Part shown: in pieces, positions 14,850 through 21,306 of the stretch | Layout of the letters: each line of letters opens with the position of its first letter | How positions within the stretch are numbered: position 1 is the first letter of the stretch | DNA from: Candidatus Levybacteria bacterium RIFCSPLOWO2_01_FULL_38_21 | GTDB lineage: Bacteria; Patescibacteriota; Microgenomatia; Levybacterales; UBA12049 | Direction of reading: 5' to 3' | Assembly: GCA_001782475.1 (NCBI GenBank) | Contig: MFOT01000011.1 | Location: 1-34,710, forward strand | Length of the DNA stretch: 34,710 nucleotides | Notes under the pieces: model-generated | What the model saw: the letters and a program-made list of their open reading frames with translations, nothing else | What the model was told of the DNA's origin: nothing | Databases searched by the model: none | Made by a program: the position numbers and the translations under genes

Positions 14850-16517
14850 CTACCTTACCACCCCAAAGCCTCTAAGAAACCTCCCGAGTCCTCCTCCGGG
14901 GTATACAAGTTGCGGTGGGCCTCCTCCTGGAGGTGTCTTATAGTGAGGAGCAAAGGCTGTAGATGCACCGCCACTGATTAATCTCCCCGGAGCTCCTGCT
15001 CCTACTCCAACTGCTGCGCCGATTGAGGAAAGATCAATCTGCGGAGCCTGGAATGCTGCTTTCATCATTTTCAAAACACTTGGCGTTGTCAAAATAATAC
15101 CAAGTCCAATGAGCGCACCAAATGCCTTAATATCACCTGGGTTGCCAATAAGAGGCGGAACAAATTGGCCGACAGCACCTCCTTTAGCAAAAGCATCTAT
15201 AAAAGTTTTTCCAAGAAGAAACATTACAATAGTTGCTGGAAAAACAGAAAGATTTGCTAGCATGTCTCTTACCCAGGAATTGAAACTTAATTTGCTTCCG
15301 GGAAAAAGGCCAGCTACAACCCAAAAGGGAGCAAAAACTACATCAACCAAAATCATTATATAGGCAGACAGAAGTGCGAACCAAACTCTAAAAAGTGCCC
15401 AGAGAAGAGCAATGCTAATTATAAGAAAAGCTACCACCCACCCAACAACTCCGAAAAGGGTACTGCCCGCAAGAGTGCCTAATATTCCGCCAGCTACGGC
15501 ACCGATAGCAGTTCCAATTACAGGCACAACGCTTCCAACGCCTGCCCCTATGACCGTTCCTATGATACCAACTATAACTGATCCTGCTGTACCATCAAAA
15601 AGAGATGTAATTATACTTTTGATGCTTCCTGAAGCATGATTAGCAATACCCCCAATTCCCCCAAGTCCTCCAACTGCCCCGATCGGATTTGCTCCTTGCA
15701 TAGACGTGGGGTTTAAGCTGGATACATCAACACCTTGTATTGATGCAAAAACTCCATAAAATAGATAAATTGCAACCCACATAATATCAATAAGAAATCC
15801 TGCAATTGCAAAAGAAAATGTAACCAGCAGTATTCCTATAATAAGTTTAGGAATCTGGTTTTGAATAGTCATTACAGTCCTTGGATCAATTCGAATTCTT
15901 AGCATAATAGCAACTCCTATAACAATAAAGACAAGAACGAACAATAAATAAACAATATTTCTAAATGCTGACCAGATGTTTATGAGGGGCAATAATCCTT
16001 GAAATCCTATCCCATTATTACTCGAGGCTGCAGGAGGTTCGCCCGAGTTACTACCGTCGTATATTATACGTGCATATGCATGCTTTGAGATTCCGAAATT
16101 TTGCGCGAGATTTTGGATATAGTCTCTTGTATGCGCAGGTGGAACATAAAGCATCGCAATCATATTTCCCATTGCTCCGATTGCCCCACCGCCACTGCTT
16201 ACATACCCTATTTTTCCGGTTTTAGTGTCAAAGCCAAGACATTTTCCATTGGGATTTATAGGATCAATGCCAGCAATAAGACAGGAGAGCCCGGATGTCA
16301 CCTCAAGCATTACATTTTGAGTATAGGTATGGAGATTTTTTGGAACATCGGGGTTGGTATTTGGGGCATTATAGGAATTTTGAGGAGATTGATTTATTGA
16401 CTGAGCAGAAACACTTTGAATAGAGAATAGAGAATAGAGAATAGAGAATAGAAAGAGAAGGAAAATTTTTGGCCCAACTTCGCTAAAGCTTCGTCGGACA
16501 AGGGCAGGAAATTTCAT
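14850..16517 (-). CDS. VirB6/TrbL/PrgH-like polytopic T4SS membrane protein
   Basis: The 555-residue product has an N-terminal signal-like segment, about 150 exported residues with two Cys, and then at least six membrane helices. These include NIVYLLFVLVFIVIGVAIML, IIGILLVTFSFAIAGFLIDI and VVAFLIISIALLWALFRVWF, and the C-terminus is Gly/Pro-rich. The large loop with Gly-rich helices and the FRVWFALLSAYIMILVDVVF segment resemble the VirB6/TrbL channel proteins of Gram-positive and Patescibacteria T4SS. The N-terminus is unusual: residues ~9-35 are encoded by a dispersed RRSFSEVGPK repeat and a (gaataga)5 tandem repeat, so the signal region has been rebuilt by repeat DNA. It is the most distant T4SS gene. 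Confidence 0.68.
   Translation of the reverse strand: MKFPALVRRSFSEVGPKIFLLFLFSILYSLFSIQSVSAQSINQSPQNSYNAPNTNPDVPKNLHTYTQNVMLEVTSGLSCLIAGIDPINPNGKCLGFDTKTGKIGYVSSGGGAIGAMGNMIAMLYVPPAHTRDYIQNLAQNFGISKHAYARIIYDGSNSGEPPAASSNNGIGFQGLLPLINIWSAFRNIVYLLFVLVFIVIGVAIMLRIRIDPRTVMTIQNQIPKLIIGILLVTFSFAIAGFLIDIMWVAIYLFYGVFASIQGVDVSSLNPTSMQGANPIGAVGGLGGIGGIANHASGSIKSIITSLFDGTAGSVIVGIIGTVIGAGVGSVVPVIGTAIGAVAGGILGTLAGSTLFGVVGWVVAFLIISIALLWALFRVWFALLSAYIMILVDVVFAPFWVVAGLFPGSKLSFNSWVRDMLANLSVFPATIVMFLLGKTFIDAFAKGGAVGQFVPPLIGNPGDIKAFGALIGLGIILTTPSVLKMMKAAFQAPQIDLSSIGAAVGVGAGAPGRLISGGASTAFAPHYKTPPGGGPPQLVYPGGGLGRFLRGFGVVR
16418..16452. repeat. Tandem heptamer repeat (gaataga)x5
   Basis: Five perfect copies of a 7-nt unit. 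Seven is not a multiple of three, so all frames are read in turn; on the minus strand it codes for part of the signal peptide (FSILYSLFSI). Copy number changes would shift the frame of the VirB6-like gene. Confidence 0.9.
16473..16501. repeat. Dispersed RRSFSEVGPK-coding repeat
   Basis: Minus strand reads CCGACGAAGCTTTAGCGAAG, with CGAAG repeated around CTTTAG, then TTGGGCC. From general knowledge of Patescibacteria genomes, this peptide appears at the start of unrelated proteins, so it is probably a mobile repeat used as coding sequence. Confidence 0.5.
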
Positions 16518-16565
16518 TCTTATAGTAGTTTGATATATTTTTTTACTAATGTCAAGACAAACAGT

Positions 16566-16603
16566 GGTTAGCCATTAGCTACTAGCAATTAGTTATTAGT
16601 TTT
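16566..16603. repeat. CTAG/ATTAG iterated repeat before tRNA-Ser(CGA)
   Basis: Units GTTAGCCATTAGCTACTAGC, AATTAGTTATTAG. Same class as around the four-helix-bundle genes and at 21748-21778 next to tRNA-Ser(UGA). Confidence 0.55.
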
Positions 16604-16617
16604 AATATAATCTTAGG

Positions 16618-16623
16618 TATACT
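16618..16623 (+). promoter_or_regulatory. -10 element of tRNA-Ser(CGA)
   Basis: TATACT, 12 nt before the mature 5' end. The -35 is weak and would fall in the iterated repeat. Confidence 0.35.
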
Positions 16624-16635
16624 TTAGCTACAACT

Positions 16636-16722
16636 GGAGGAGTGCAAGAGCGGTTTATTTGGCCGGTCTCGAAAACCGAGCGAGTCGTAAGACTCACAGA
16701 GGTTCGAATCCTCTCTCCTCCG
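16636..16722 (+). tRNA. tRNA-Ser(CGA)
   Basis: Acceptor GGAGGAG pairs with CTCCTCC. The anticodon loop CTCGAAA gives anticodon CGA (reads UCG). A long variable arm (GAGTCGTAAGACTC) and T-loop GGTTCGAATCC are present, with discriminator G. CCA is not encoded; the next bases are CAACGTAATAAATTAC. The long variable arm confirms a class II serine tRNA. Confidence 0.95.
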
Positions 16723-16737
16723 CAACGTAATAAATTA

Positions 16738-17727
16738 CTATTTCTGTTGGGGAATTGCTTCTTTACCACCTTCTACCACGGCTCCAACTGCTATTATTGC
16801 AGTTATCTCACCTAAAAGCTTTAATAAGTTTTTCTTTTTTTCCTCATCTTTCTCAGAACCCGCTGCCCATTCTGAAAGTTGTTTTATAGCATTCGCCTGT
16901 GCCTCGAGCTTCTCCATCATCTTTTCATTCTGCTCGATTATTTCTCTCATTCTCTCCTCCATGTCTTTCATTTTCTTCTCTAATTCTTTTACTCTGTTTT
17001 CCTCCCTAGCTCTTTCATCTTCCTGATTCAGTAATTTTTTAATATATTTTTCAAATGCTCTCTGTTGGATGTCTTCTTCGCTTATTGTTTCTCCTTTACT
17101 TCTAGCTTCTTCTCTGGTAGCGTTTAATTCCTCCTGATATTCTTCTCTAGTTAAGACCTCATCGGGAATAAGAACTTTCTTTTTCTCAGTATTCTCATGC
17201 CCAGTAGATGTTTCGTCTTTAGGATTGTCTTGTCCTTCGGATGAATCTTCTTGCTGAGACCCGTCCGATCTTACTAAATCTGTGGCAGTCTCAGCAGTCT
17301 CTGTGGGTGTTGAGTTTTCTGCAGGACTACCTGGAACAACAGGAGACTCGGTATTATTTTCTGCCATAGCAGCTCCGGCAGGAGAGATTTGATTTTCAGA
17401 AGAAGGTAATTCTCCAGGTATTTTGGCGCTTCCAATGCTTGACAATGCAGCATCAGCACCTCCTGCTGCCATTGCAGATTCGGCAGAATTGGCGATTCCT
17501 TCGCTTAGAACAGAGGCCTGAGCTTCTGCCGCTTTTACTACAGATTCACTCAGCGTTTCTGCACCAGCTTCAATAGCTGTTTTACCTACCTCCGCAGTTC
17601 CCTGAACAGCGGTTTGAGCAATAGCTTCTGTAGCTGCGGGGGCAGCTTTTGCTACAGATTCTACAGCAACGGGTACGGCTGTAGTTGCTATTTTTGCGAT
17701 CCCAGTTACCGCTCCTTCTAATGCCAT
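16738..17727 (-). CDS. Unknown Ala-rich, coiled-coil protein with C-terminal hydrophobic segment
   Basis: Not recognised. The 329-residue product has an Ala/Val/Thr-rich N-terminal ~115 residues (repeated AxxAxxA heptad-like runs such as AAPAATEAIAQTAVQG), an acidic Ser/Glu/Pro linker, and a strong charged coiled coil at about 195-290 (KELEKKMKDMEERMREIIEQ). It ends with a short hydrophobic stretch (ITAIIAVGAVVEGG). No signal peptide is present. It follows the 112-residue helical gene by 4 nt, with an AGGAG upstream, so the two form an operon. Its stop is 16 nt from tRNA-Ser(CGA), convergent. A structural or scaffold role is the most that can be guessed. Confidence 0.65.
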   Translation of the reverse strand: MALEGAVTGIAKIATTAVPVAVESVAKAAPAATEAIAQTAVQGTAEVGKTAIEAGAETLSESVVKAAEAQASVLSEGIANSAESAMAAGGADAALSSIGSAKIPGELPSSENQISPAGAAMAENNTESPVVPGSPAENSTPTETAETATDLVRSDGSQQEDSSEGQDNPKDETSTGHENTEKKKVLIPDEVLTREEYQEELNATREEARSKGETISEEDIQQRAFEKYIKKLLNQEDERAREENRVKELEKKMKDMEERMREIIEQNEKMMEKLEAQANAIKQLSEWAAGSEKDEEKKKNLLKLLGEITAIIAVGAVVEGGKEAIPQQK

Positions 17728-17731
17728 GATC

Positions 17732-18070
17732 CTATTGTGCTCCTGAATTTATCATTCTTGCTGCTTCTATTGCTTTATCGATATTCCCTTGTTTAATGTG
17801 ATCTCTCATTTGAGAAAGTGTCTGATCTCTCCGCTCCTCACTTATTTTTTTAAGCTCGTCGACATAAATCTCCTTTGCCTCCTGGTAATCTACTCCTAAG
17901 TTTTTTAATTTATCCAATAAATCCTGCTGATCATTAATCGGTAAAATCTTTAAAAAAGCTTCAGCTAATTTCTTTGCTTTATCAACCGGTATTTTTTTCT
18001 CCCGTAAATGTTTTATAATAAGCTCAACTAATTCTTTCTTTACCTCTTCAACTTCTTGTTGAATATCCAT
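17732..18070 (-). CDS. Unknown small helical protein
   Basis: The 112-residue, strongly charged, all-helical product (EVEEVKKELVELIIKHLREK, and later DHIKQGNIDKAIEAARMINS) lacks membrane segments or recognisable motifs. It is first in a two-gene operon with the coiled-coil protein downstream and is divergent from hicB. Both genes may work together; no function can be assigned. Confidence 0.65.
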   Translation of the reverse strand: MDIQQEVEEVKKELVELIIKHLREKKIPVDKAKKLAEAFLKILPINDQQDLLDKLKNLGVDYQEAKEIYVDELKKISEERRDQTLSQMRDHIKQGNIDKAIEAARMINSGAQ

Positions 18071-18171
18071 CTCCTATAATAATGACTAATATTTCAAGAG
18101 GTGTCAAATCTTGTGCCAAAAATGGATTTAAAGTAAGATAGAACTTCTATGCTGCAATGAAGAACTAAAAA

Positions 18172-18180
18172 TGTTATAAT
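18172..18180 (+). promoter_or_regulatory. Extended -10 promoter of hicBA, predicted leaderless start
   Basis: TGTTATAAT, a perfect extended -10, ends 6 nt before the hicB ATG at 18187, so transcription should begin at or next to the start codon. No clear -35. Confidence 0.55.
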
Positions 18181-18186
18181 GAGTAC

Positions 18187-18438
18187 ATGAGAAAAATGCA
18201 GAAAATAAAAACTACCACCTATAAATTCCCGGTTATCATTGAAAAGGATGAGGATGGATTTTTTGTGGCAGATTGCCCAGATCTTGCAGGATGTCACACA
18301 CAAGGGGAAACACTTGAAGAGGCGATTACTAATATTCGTGACGCAATTAGACTGCATTTAAAGGTTCTTCGCAAAGAACATCAGGATATTCCAAAAGTTG
18401 AACCTGTAAGCATGACTTCGCTTGAAGTATCTATCTAA
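18187..18438 (+). CDS. hicB: HicB-family antitoxin
   Basis: The 83-residue product contains YKFPVIIEKDEDGFFVADCP, DLAGCHTQGETLEEAITNIR and DAIRLHLKVL, the standard HicB partial RNase H-like fold. HicB antitoxins neutralise HicA and often repress their operon. Its C-terminus is short and I see no obvious separate DNA-binding domain. The stop codon overlaps the hicA ATG by one base. The order antitoxin-toxin is the less common but known arrangement. MQKIKT at 18196 is an alternative start. Confidence 0.9.
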   Translation: MRKMQKIKTTTYKFPVIIEKDEDGFFVADCPDLAGCHTQGETLEEAITNIRDAIRLHLKVLRKEHQDIPKVEPVSMTSLEVSI

Positions 18439-18671
18439 TGCCAAAACCTCCTCAAGTAAAAGCAAGAGAATTAGTTAAAGTAGTATTAAAGCTTGGATTT
18501 ACTTTTCGCGATCAAAGCGGAAGTCACGCAATTTATATACATCCTGATGGAAGAAGAACTACTATTCCAGTCCATCCTACGCAAGTGATCGGTATCGGAT
18601 TATTAACAAAAATAATAAAGAAAGATCTACAGGTAAGTAGAGATGAGTTTGTTAAATTATTGAGAGACTAA
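18438..18671 (+). CDS. hicA: HicA-family mRNA interferase toxin
   Basis: The 77-residue protein has the HicA/YcfA dsRBD-like fold: ARELVKVVLKLGFTFRDQSG, SHAIYIHPDGRRTTIPVH and a C-terminal LLTKIIKKDLQVSRDEFVKLL. The conserved catalytic His is in GSHAIY. HicA cleaves mRNA and tmRNA when free. It is translationally coupled to hicB, and the nudix gene begins 7 nt after its stop, so all three may be co-transcribed. Confidence 0.92.
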   Translation: MPKPPQVKARELVKVVLKLGFTFRDQSGSHAIYIHPDGRRTTIPVHPTQVIGIGLLTKIIKKDLQVSRDEFVKLLRD

Positions 18672-18678
18672 TGCTATC

Positions 18679-19107
18679 ATGAAGTTTGAATTCTCTGCAG
18701 GCGGAGTTGTTTATAAAAAGGACGATAGTAAAATGTCCATTCTTGTCGCTCAGCATTCCCAGCATCATGGATGGGTTTTTCCAAAAGGAATAATAGGAGA
18801 TCGCCATAAAAGAGAGAGTAAAGAAGAGACGGCTCTAAGAGAAGTCGAGGAAGAAACCGGTATTAAAGGCAAGATTATAGAGTCTTTACAACCTGTAACT
18901 TATTGGTATAATCTCAAAGGAGAAAAAATAAAAAAGACAGTTTATTATTTTTTAATGTCCTTTGTTTCCGGAGATATAAAAGGTCATGATTATGAAATGG
19001 AAGATGTCAAATGGCTCCCAATCGAAGAGGTAAAAAATAAACTTACTTATAAATCGGATAAAGAGGTCTGGACTCAAGCGGTAAAAATTTTAAATTTGAA
19101 ATTTTAA
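18679..19107 (+). CDS. Nudix hydrolase (Ap4A/diphosphoinositol-type)
   Basis: The 142-residue product has a complete Nudix box: G, five residues, E, seven residues, REVEEETGI (about residues 41-63). Before it stands GWVFPKG, as in the diadenosine polyphosphate hydrolase branch. YYFLMSF and YEMEDVKWLPIEEV complete the fold. Such enzymes cleave nucleoside diphosphate-X compounds with Mg2+. The exact substrate cannot be told. The last codons lie in a tandem TTTTAAATTTGAAA repeat (19086-19116). Confidence 0.88.
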   Translation: MKFEFSAGGVVYKKDDSKMSILVAQHSQHHGWVFPKGIIGDRHKRESKEETALREVEEETGIKGKIIESLQPVTYWYNLKGEKIKKTVYYFLMSFVSGDIKGHDYEMEDVKWLPIEEVKNKLTYKSDKEVWTQAVKILNLKF

Positions 19108-19116
19108 ATTTGAAAT
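19086..19116. repeat. Tandem TTTTAAATTTGAAA repeat
   Basis: Two perfect 14-nt units overlap the end of the nudix gene and lie directly upstream of tRNA-Ser(GGA). This is the same AT-rich class as 8076-8152 and 22606-22672. Confidence 0.7.
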
Positions 19117-19123
19117 TAATTAA

Positions 19124-19210
19124 GGTGGGATGGCTGAGTGGACGAAAGCGCACGCTTGGAGAGCGTGTATGATCGCAAGATCATCCCGGGTTCGAATCCC
19201 GGTCCCACCG
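19124..19210 (+). tRNA. tRNA-Ser(GGA)
   Basis: Acceptor GGTGGGA/TCCCACC, anticodon stem-loop CACGC-TTGGAGA-GCGTG with anticodon GGA (reads UCC/UCU), long variable arm ATGATCGCAAGATCAT, T-arm CCGGGTTCGAATCCCGG, discriminator G, no encoded CCA. Followed directly by the conserved trailer hairpin. Confidence 0.96.
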
Positions 19211-19241
19211 CAACGTACAAAATCAGTGATTTTTACGTTGC
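19210..19241. repeat. tRNA trailer hairpin shared by convergent tRNA-Ser(GGA) and tRNA-Arg
   Basis: Arms GCAACGTACAAAATC and GATTTTTACGTTGC around loop AGT, with a one-base bulge (C) in the first arm. It begins at the discriminator base of one tRNA and ends at that of the other. The copy at 21606-21637 is identical except for the 3-nt loop. It probably works as a bidirectional terminator or processing signal. Confidence 0.8.
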
Positions 19242-19313
19242 GTGCCCGAGAGGAGTCGAACCTCCAACCGCCTGGACCGCAACCAGGTGTTCTATCCTTT
19301 GAACTACGGGCAC
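19241..19313 (-). tRNA. tRNA-Arg(GCG)
   Basis: Minus strand: acceptor GTGCCCG/CGGGCAC, D-arm GTTC/GAAC, anticodon stem-loop CCTGG-TTGCGGT-CCAGG, T-arm GGAGG-TTCGACT-CCTCT, discriminator G. The total is 73 nt with no encoded CCA. The anticodon at positions 34-36 is GCG, which reads CGC/CGU. Most bacteria instead use ACG, edited to inosine by TadA. Confidence 0.88.
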
Positions 19314-19325
19314 AAATCGTTTCTA

Positions 19326-19354
19326 ATTCTATCTGATTTTAAATTACGAAGCAA
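19326..19354 (-). promoter_or_regulatory. Promoter of tRNA-Arg(GCG)
   Basis: Minus strand: TTGCTT, 17-nt spacer, TAGAAT, ending 12 nt before the tRNA. The -35 lies in the last codons of the gene at 19344. Confidence 0.5.
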
Positions 19355-19970
19355 CTTTTGTGTTCTCAAGAGGAAAATTTTTGGAAAGGAAATCTCCGGC
19401 TTTTTCCATAAAGGTGGGCTTGATCAGCTCTCTATAGGGGAGATAGGGGAGAAGAACTCTTTTTACATGCTCTTTGTCAATTTCACCTAAGGTAAGTGTT
19501 AGCTCCCCTGGGATAAACGAATGTGTTCTTATGTGTAAAACATCTATTCCTTCAATTTTTCTAAAATAAAAATCGTATAATTCTTGCCATAAAAAGAAAT
19601 GATCTTCAATTGTTATTCCTTCTGTCGAGATTCTATAATGAAAATCCCGAGGCGGAACAGTGTTGAGGGCAAATGCCACAAAAACAAGCGAGGCGACAAC
19701 CAGCATTAAAAGATATTGAGAAAAGAGAAATAGAATTACTTCCACCAAAAGCATAATAAGAAGACTTGTTAGATAATATTGTTTGCCCCTTTTTCTAAAA
19801 GGTCTTCCTGGAGACGCCCATGATAGAAGAGTCTTTACCTCCTCCGGATAAGACTTCAAAGGATCAGGGGGAGGAAGATCCAAGGGTTCTTTTGGTAAAC
19901 CTTGCCTGCCGGCAGGCAGGTCGACTGGCTCTTTTGGCAAAAATTCTTCTTCTGGTTCTTCTTTGGGCAT
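19344..19970 (-). CDS. Unknown membrane protein with two-helix hairpin and repeat insertion
   Basis: Not recognised. The 208-residue product has an acidic Pro-rich N-terminus, two close membrane helices (about 71-107, YLTSLLIMLLVEVILFLFSQ and the following segment) and a ~100-residue cytoplasmic domain. The domain has YRISTEGITIEDHFFLWQEL and GIDVLHIRTHSFIPGELTLT, which resembles bacterial PH-like or YcxB-type membrane-adjacent domains. Inside the N-terminus, LPAGRQG is coded by a palindromic GCCTGCCGGCAGGC insertion flanked by PKEPVDL and PKEPLDL. Confidence 0.65.
   Translation of the reverse strand: MPKEEPEEEFLPKEPVDLPAGRQGLPKEPLDLPPPDPLKSYPEEVKTLLSWASPGRPFRKRGKQYYLTSLLIMLLVEVILFLFSQYLLMLVVASLVFVAFALNTVPPRDFHYRISTEGITIEDHFFLWQELYDFYFRKIEGIDVLHIRTHSFIPGELTLTLGEIDKEHVKRVLLPYLPYRELIKPTFMEKAGDFLSKNFPLENTKVAS
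19901..19920. repeat. In-frame GCCTGCCGGCAGGC palindromic repeat (PAGRQ element)
   Basis: Perfect 14-nt palindrome at 19904-19917 followed by AGG. It codes for PAGRQ within 19344-19970 and is flanked by near-direct repeats (TTCTTTTGGTAAA and CTCTTTTGGCAAA). The peptide PAGRQG is common in Patescibacteria proteins, so this is a dispersed element. Confidence 0.75.
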
Positions 19971-20017
19971 AATTTTAATTTATAACAATAGGAAGAGCAA
20001 GTCAATGGCAAATAAAA

Positions 20018-20344
20018 CTAGATTCTGGCAGCGTAATTAAAAGCGTAAAAGTATTTTTGCCAGGAAGTGTCAGTAGAACGATAGCGGTTGTTAAAATACC
20101 AATCAACCAGCATTTCCCGCATACGACACAATTCCTTAAGCCGCATGCGGTTTTTGGGATCTTCCAATGTTAAATCAATCAACTCCAATGCCCGTTCGAA
20201 TGCCAATTTTTGATATTGTTTATCACCTTTATTTTTCCAGATGATAGTACGTTCAACCTCACTGCCGATATTGGCCATTTGTTCTACAAGTCTCATACTG
20301 AACCAGCGTTCTTGGGATAAATTTTTATGATAAACAAGATTCAT
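20018..20344 (-). CDS. Unknown partner of DUF5674 gene
   Basis: The 108-residue helical product contains LVEQMANIGSEVERTIIWKN, AFERALELIDLTLEDPKNRM and a C-terminal WQKYFYAFNYAARI. I know of proteins of this type next to DUF5674 genes in Patescibacteria but not of a function. The start codon overlaps the DUF5674 stop by 4 nt (ATGA). With two small, coupled genes of different type standing alone, the pair has the look of a toxin-antitoxin or similar module. That is inference only. Confidence 0.7.
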   Translation of the reverse strand: MNLVYHKNLSQERWFSMRLVEQMANIGSEVERTIIWKNKGDKQYQKLAFERALELIDLTLEDPKNRMRLKELCRMREMLVDWYFNNRYRSTDTSWQKYFYAFNYAARI

Positions 20345-20682
20345 CTTTTAATCAATTTATTGACGATTCGAATTATTTTTTTTTGAATTTCTGGGTTATC
20401 AACGCCCCGGGAGTAGTTGCTTTGCGACGGCTTGAGATTAATCATTGAATCAAACTCAATAAAGTCATCGCCATCTTTTTCCAGATAGAGGTTAATGCCC
20501 CATAAATTTTCCTGTTTAGATCCACGCTCTAATAAATACTGCTCTTCGTCGGCATGTAGTTCGGCATTGATAATCATTATTTCTTTTTCGATATCAATAA
20601 CTACCTTGACTAAATTACCAAACATTTTTTTGGCCATCTTTTTAATTTCTAGAATACTGATTTTTTTTTCAACAACTTTCAT
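20341..20682 (-). CDS. DUF5674 family protein
   Basis: The 113-residue product has MVVEKK-like start, then KKMAKKMFGNLVKVVIDIEK, INAELHADEEQYLLERGSKQ and ENLWGINLYLEKDGDDFIEF. It ends with SMINLKPSQSNYSRGVDNPE. The core strands and LWGIN/FIEFDSMINLRP motif define DUF5674, a family of unknown function found mainly in Patescibacteria and some cyanobacteria. It is coupled with the downstream helical protein. Conserved charged residues (HADEE, SRGVD) could be catalytic, but no activity is known. Confidence 0.82.
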   Translation of the reverse strand: MKVVEKKISILEIKKMAKKMFGNLVKVVIDIEKEIMIINAELHADEEQYLLERGSKQENLWGINLYLEKDGDDFIEFDSMINLKPSQSNYSRGVDNPEIQKKIIRIVNKLIKR

Positions 20683-20747
20683 AAAATCATTCTAACACGC
20701 CAAAAATATTGCTTCAATTTCAGATTGGATGATTTTCCTTCGATTTT

Positions 20748-20825
20748 ACTCAGGATAGTGAGCCTGTCGCCCATTCAACTCCGTTCAGGGCGACCCTGAG
20801 TTTTATCGAACGGGTCGAACCACAA
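20748..20825. repeat. Dispersed palindromic repeat (CAGGGCGACCCTG core)
   Basis: Core hairpin CAGGG-CGA-CCCTG with degenerate outer arms (TTCAACTCCGTT and AACGGGTCGAA). It matches the GTTCGACAGGCTCAGGG class of repeats known from many candidate-phylum genomes, here in a decayed form. It lies between the DUF5674 gene and a membrane protein gene and is more GC-rich than its surroundings. Confidence 0.6.
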
Positions 20826-20849
20826 GTTTTTCTTTAGCGGCAAATTCTT

Positions 20850-21230
20850 CTATACTTTAACTAGCCAGTTTACTATATAAGCCGAAACGGGCAGATAAAT
20901 AGTTTCCGAAATCATGCCAGCAATTGCTTCTTTCCAAGAGTAATTCGGACCGATTGCTTGGCCGGCTTCGCCAATAACAAACATCAACCACCAAATGAAA
21001 GTATATAAAAACCAATGACCGCCTAACGAATTACGAGCAAAATAAAATATCAGAACAAACGCAATAGCCGTACCGATTTTTGAAACAAACACGCTGAGTA
21101 AAAACATTAATGGCGAGGCTCCTTCAGGCGGTTTTAGCCCGAAAAGCACCGAAGAAAGTCCATACACAATAAAAGGAATGATATAAATAACCGCCAAAAC
21201 AAGAATTATGCTTAATGGTATCTTTGTCAT
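20850..21230 (-). CDS. Unknown four-helix integral membrane protein
   Basis: The 126-residue protein has about four membrane helices: LSIILVLAVIYIIPFIVYGL, MFLLSVFVSKIGTAIAFVLI, FLYTFIWWLMFVIGEAGQAI and a C-terminal TIYLPVSAYIVNWLV. No family is recognised. Its ATG overlaps the TGA of an XRE-regulator remnant (ATGA), so it was once translated together with a small DNA-binding protein. Regulator plus small membrane protein pairs are common, and this one has lost most of its regulator. Confidence 0.65.
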   Translation of the reverse strand: MTKIPLSIILVLAVIYIIPFIVYGLSSVLFGLKPPEGASPLMFLLSVFVSKIGTAIAFVLIFYFARNSLGGHWFLYTFIWWLMFVIGEAGQAIGPNYSWKEAIAGMISETIYLPVSAYIVNWLVKV

Positions 21231-21306
21231 ATTTTTATTAATTCCTCAATTGAAACGCCCAACGCTTTGGCGATTTTCGCCATAGTTTGAATTAGCTCCT
21301 TAAGTT
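21227..21306 (-). pseudogene. C-terminal remnant of an XRE-type HTH regulator
   Basis: Minus strand encodes LKELIQTMAKIAKALGVSIE followed by ELIKI and TGA. The MAKIAKALGVSxEEL pattern is the last helix-turn of XRE domains. The N-terminal two thirds of the domain is missing because the frame runs into the end of the GIY-YIG gene, which suggests that the GIY-YIG cassette replaced it. Confidence 0.6.

Noticed and set aside
16418-16452. Short regular repeat as possible CRISPR array
   Set aside because: The unit is 7 nt with no spacers; it is a simple tandem repeat inside a coding region. No cas gene is seen in the window.
702-16517. Integrative conjugative element
   Set aside because: No integrase, relaxase, coupling protein or flanking att repeats were found, and the locus directly follows dnaN, so a resident locus is more likely.
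16722-16729. GCAACGTA after tRNAs as an encoded CCA end
   Set aside because: The bases after the discriminator are CAA, not CCA, in all five tRNA genes; the CCA must be added by enzyme.
18094-18357. 87-codon minus-strand ORF over hicB
   Set aside because: It is the antisense of hicB, whose family assignment is clear, and has no resemblance to a known protein.
19242-19490. 82-codon ORF on the plus strand over tRNA-Arg
   Set aside because: It is made from the antisense of tRNA-Arg and of the membrane protein gene at 19344-19970.
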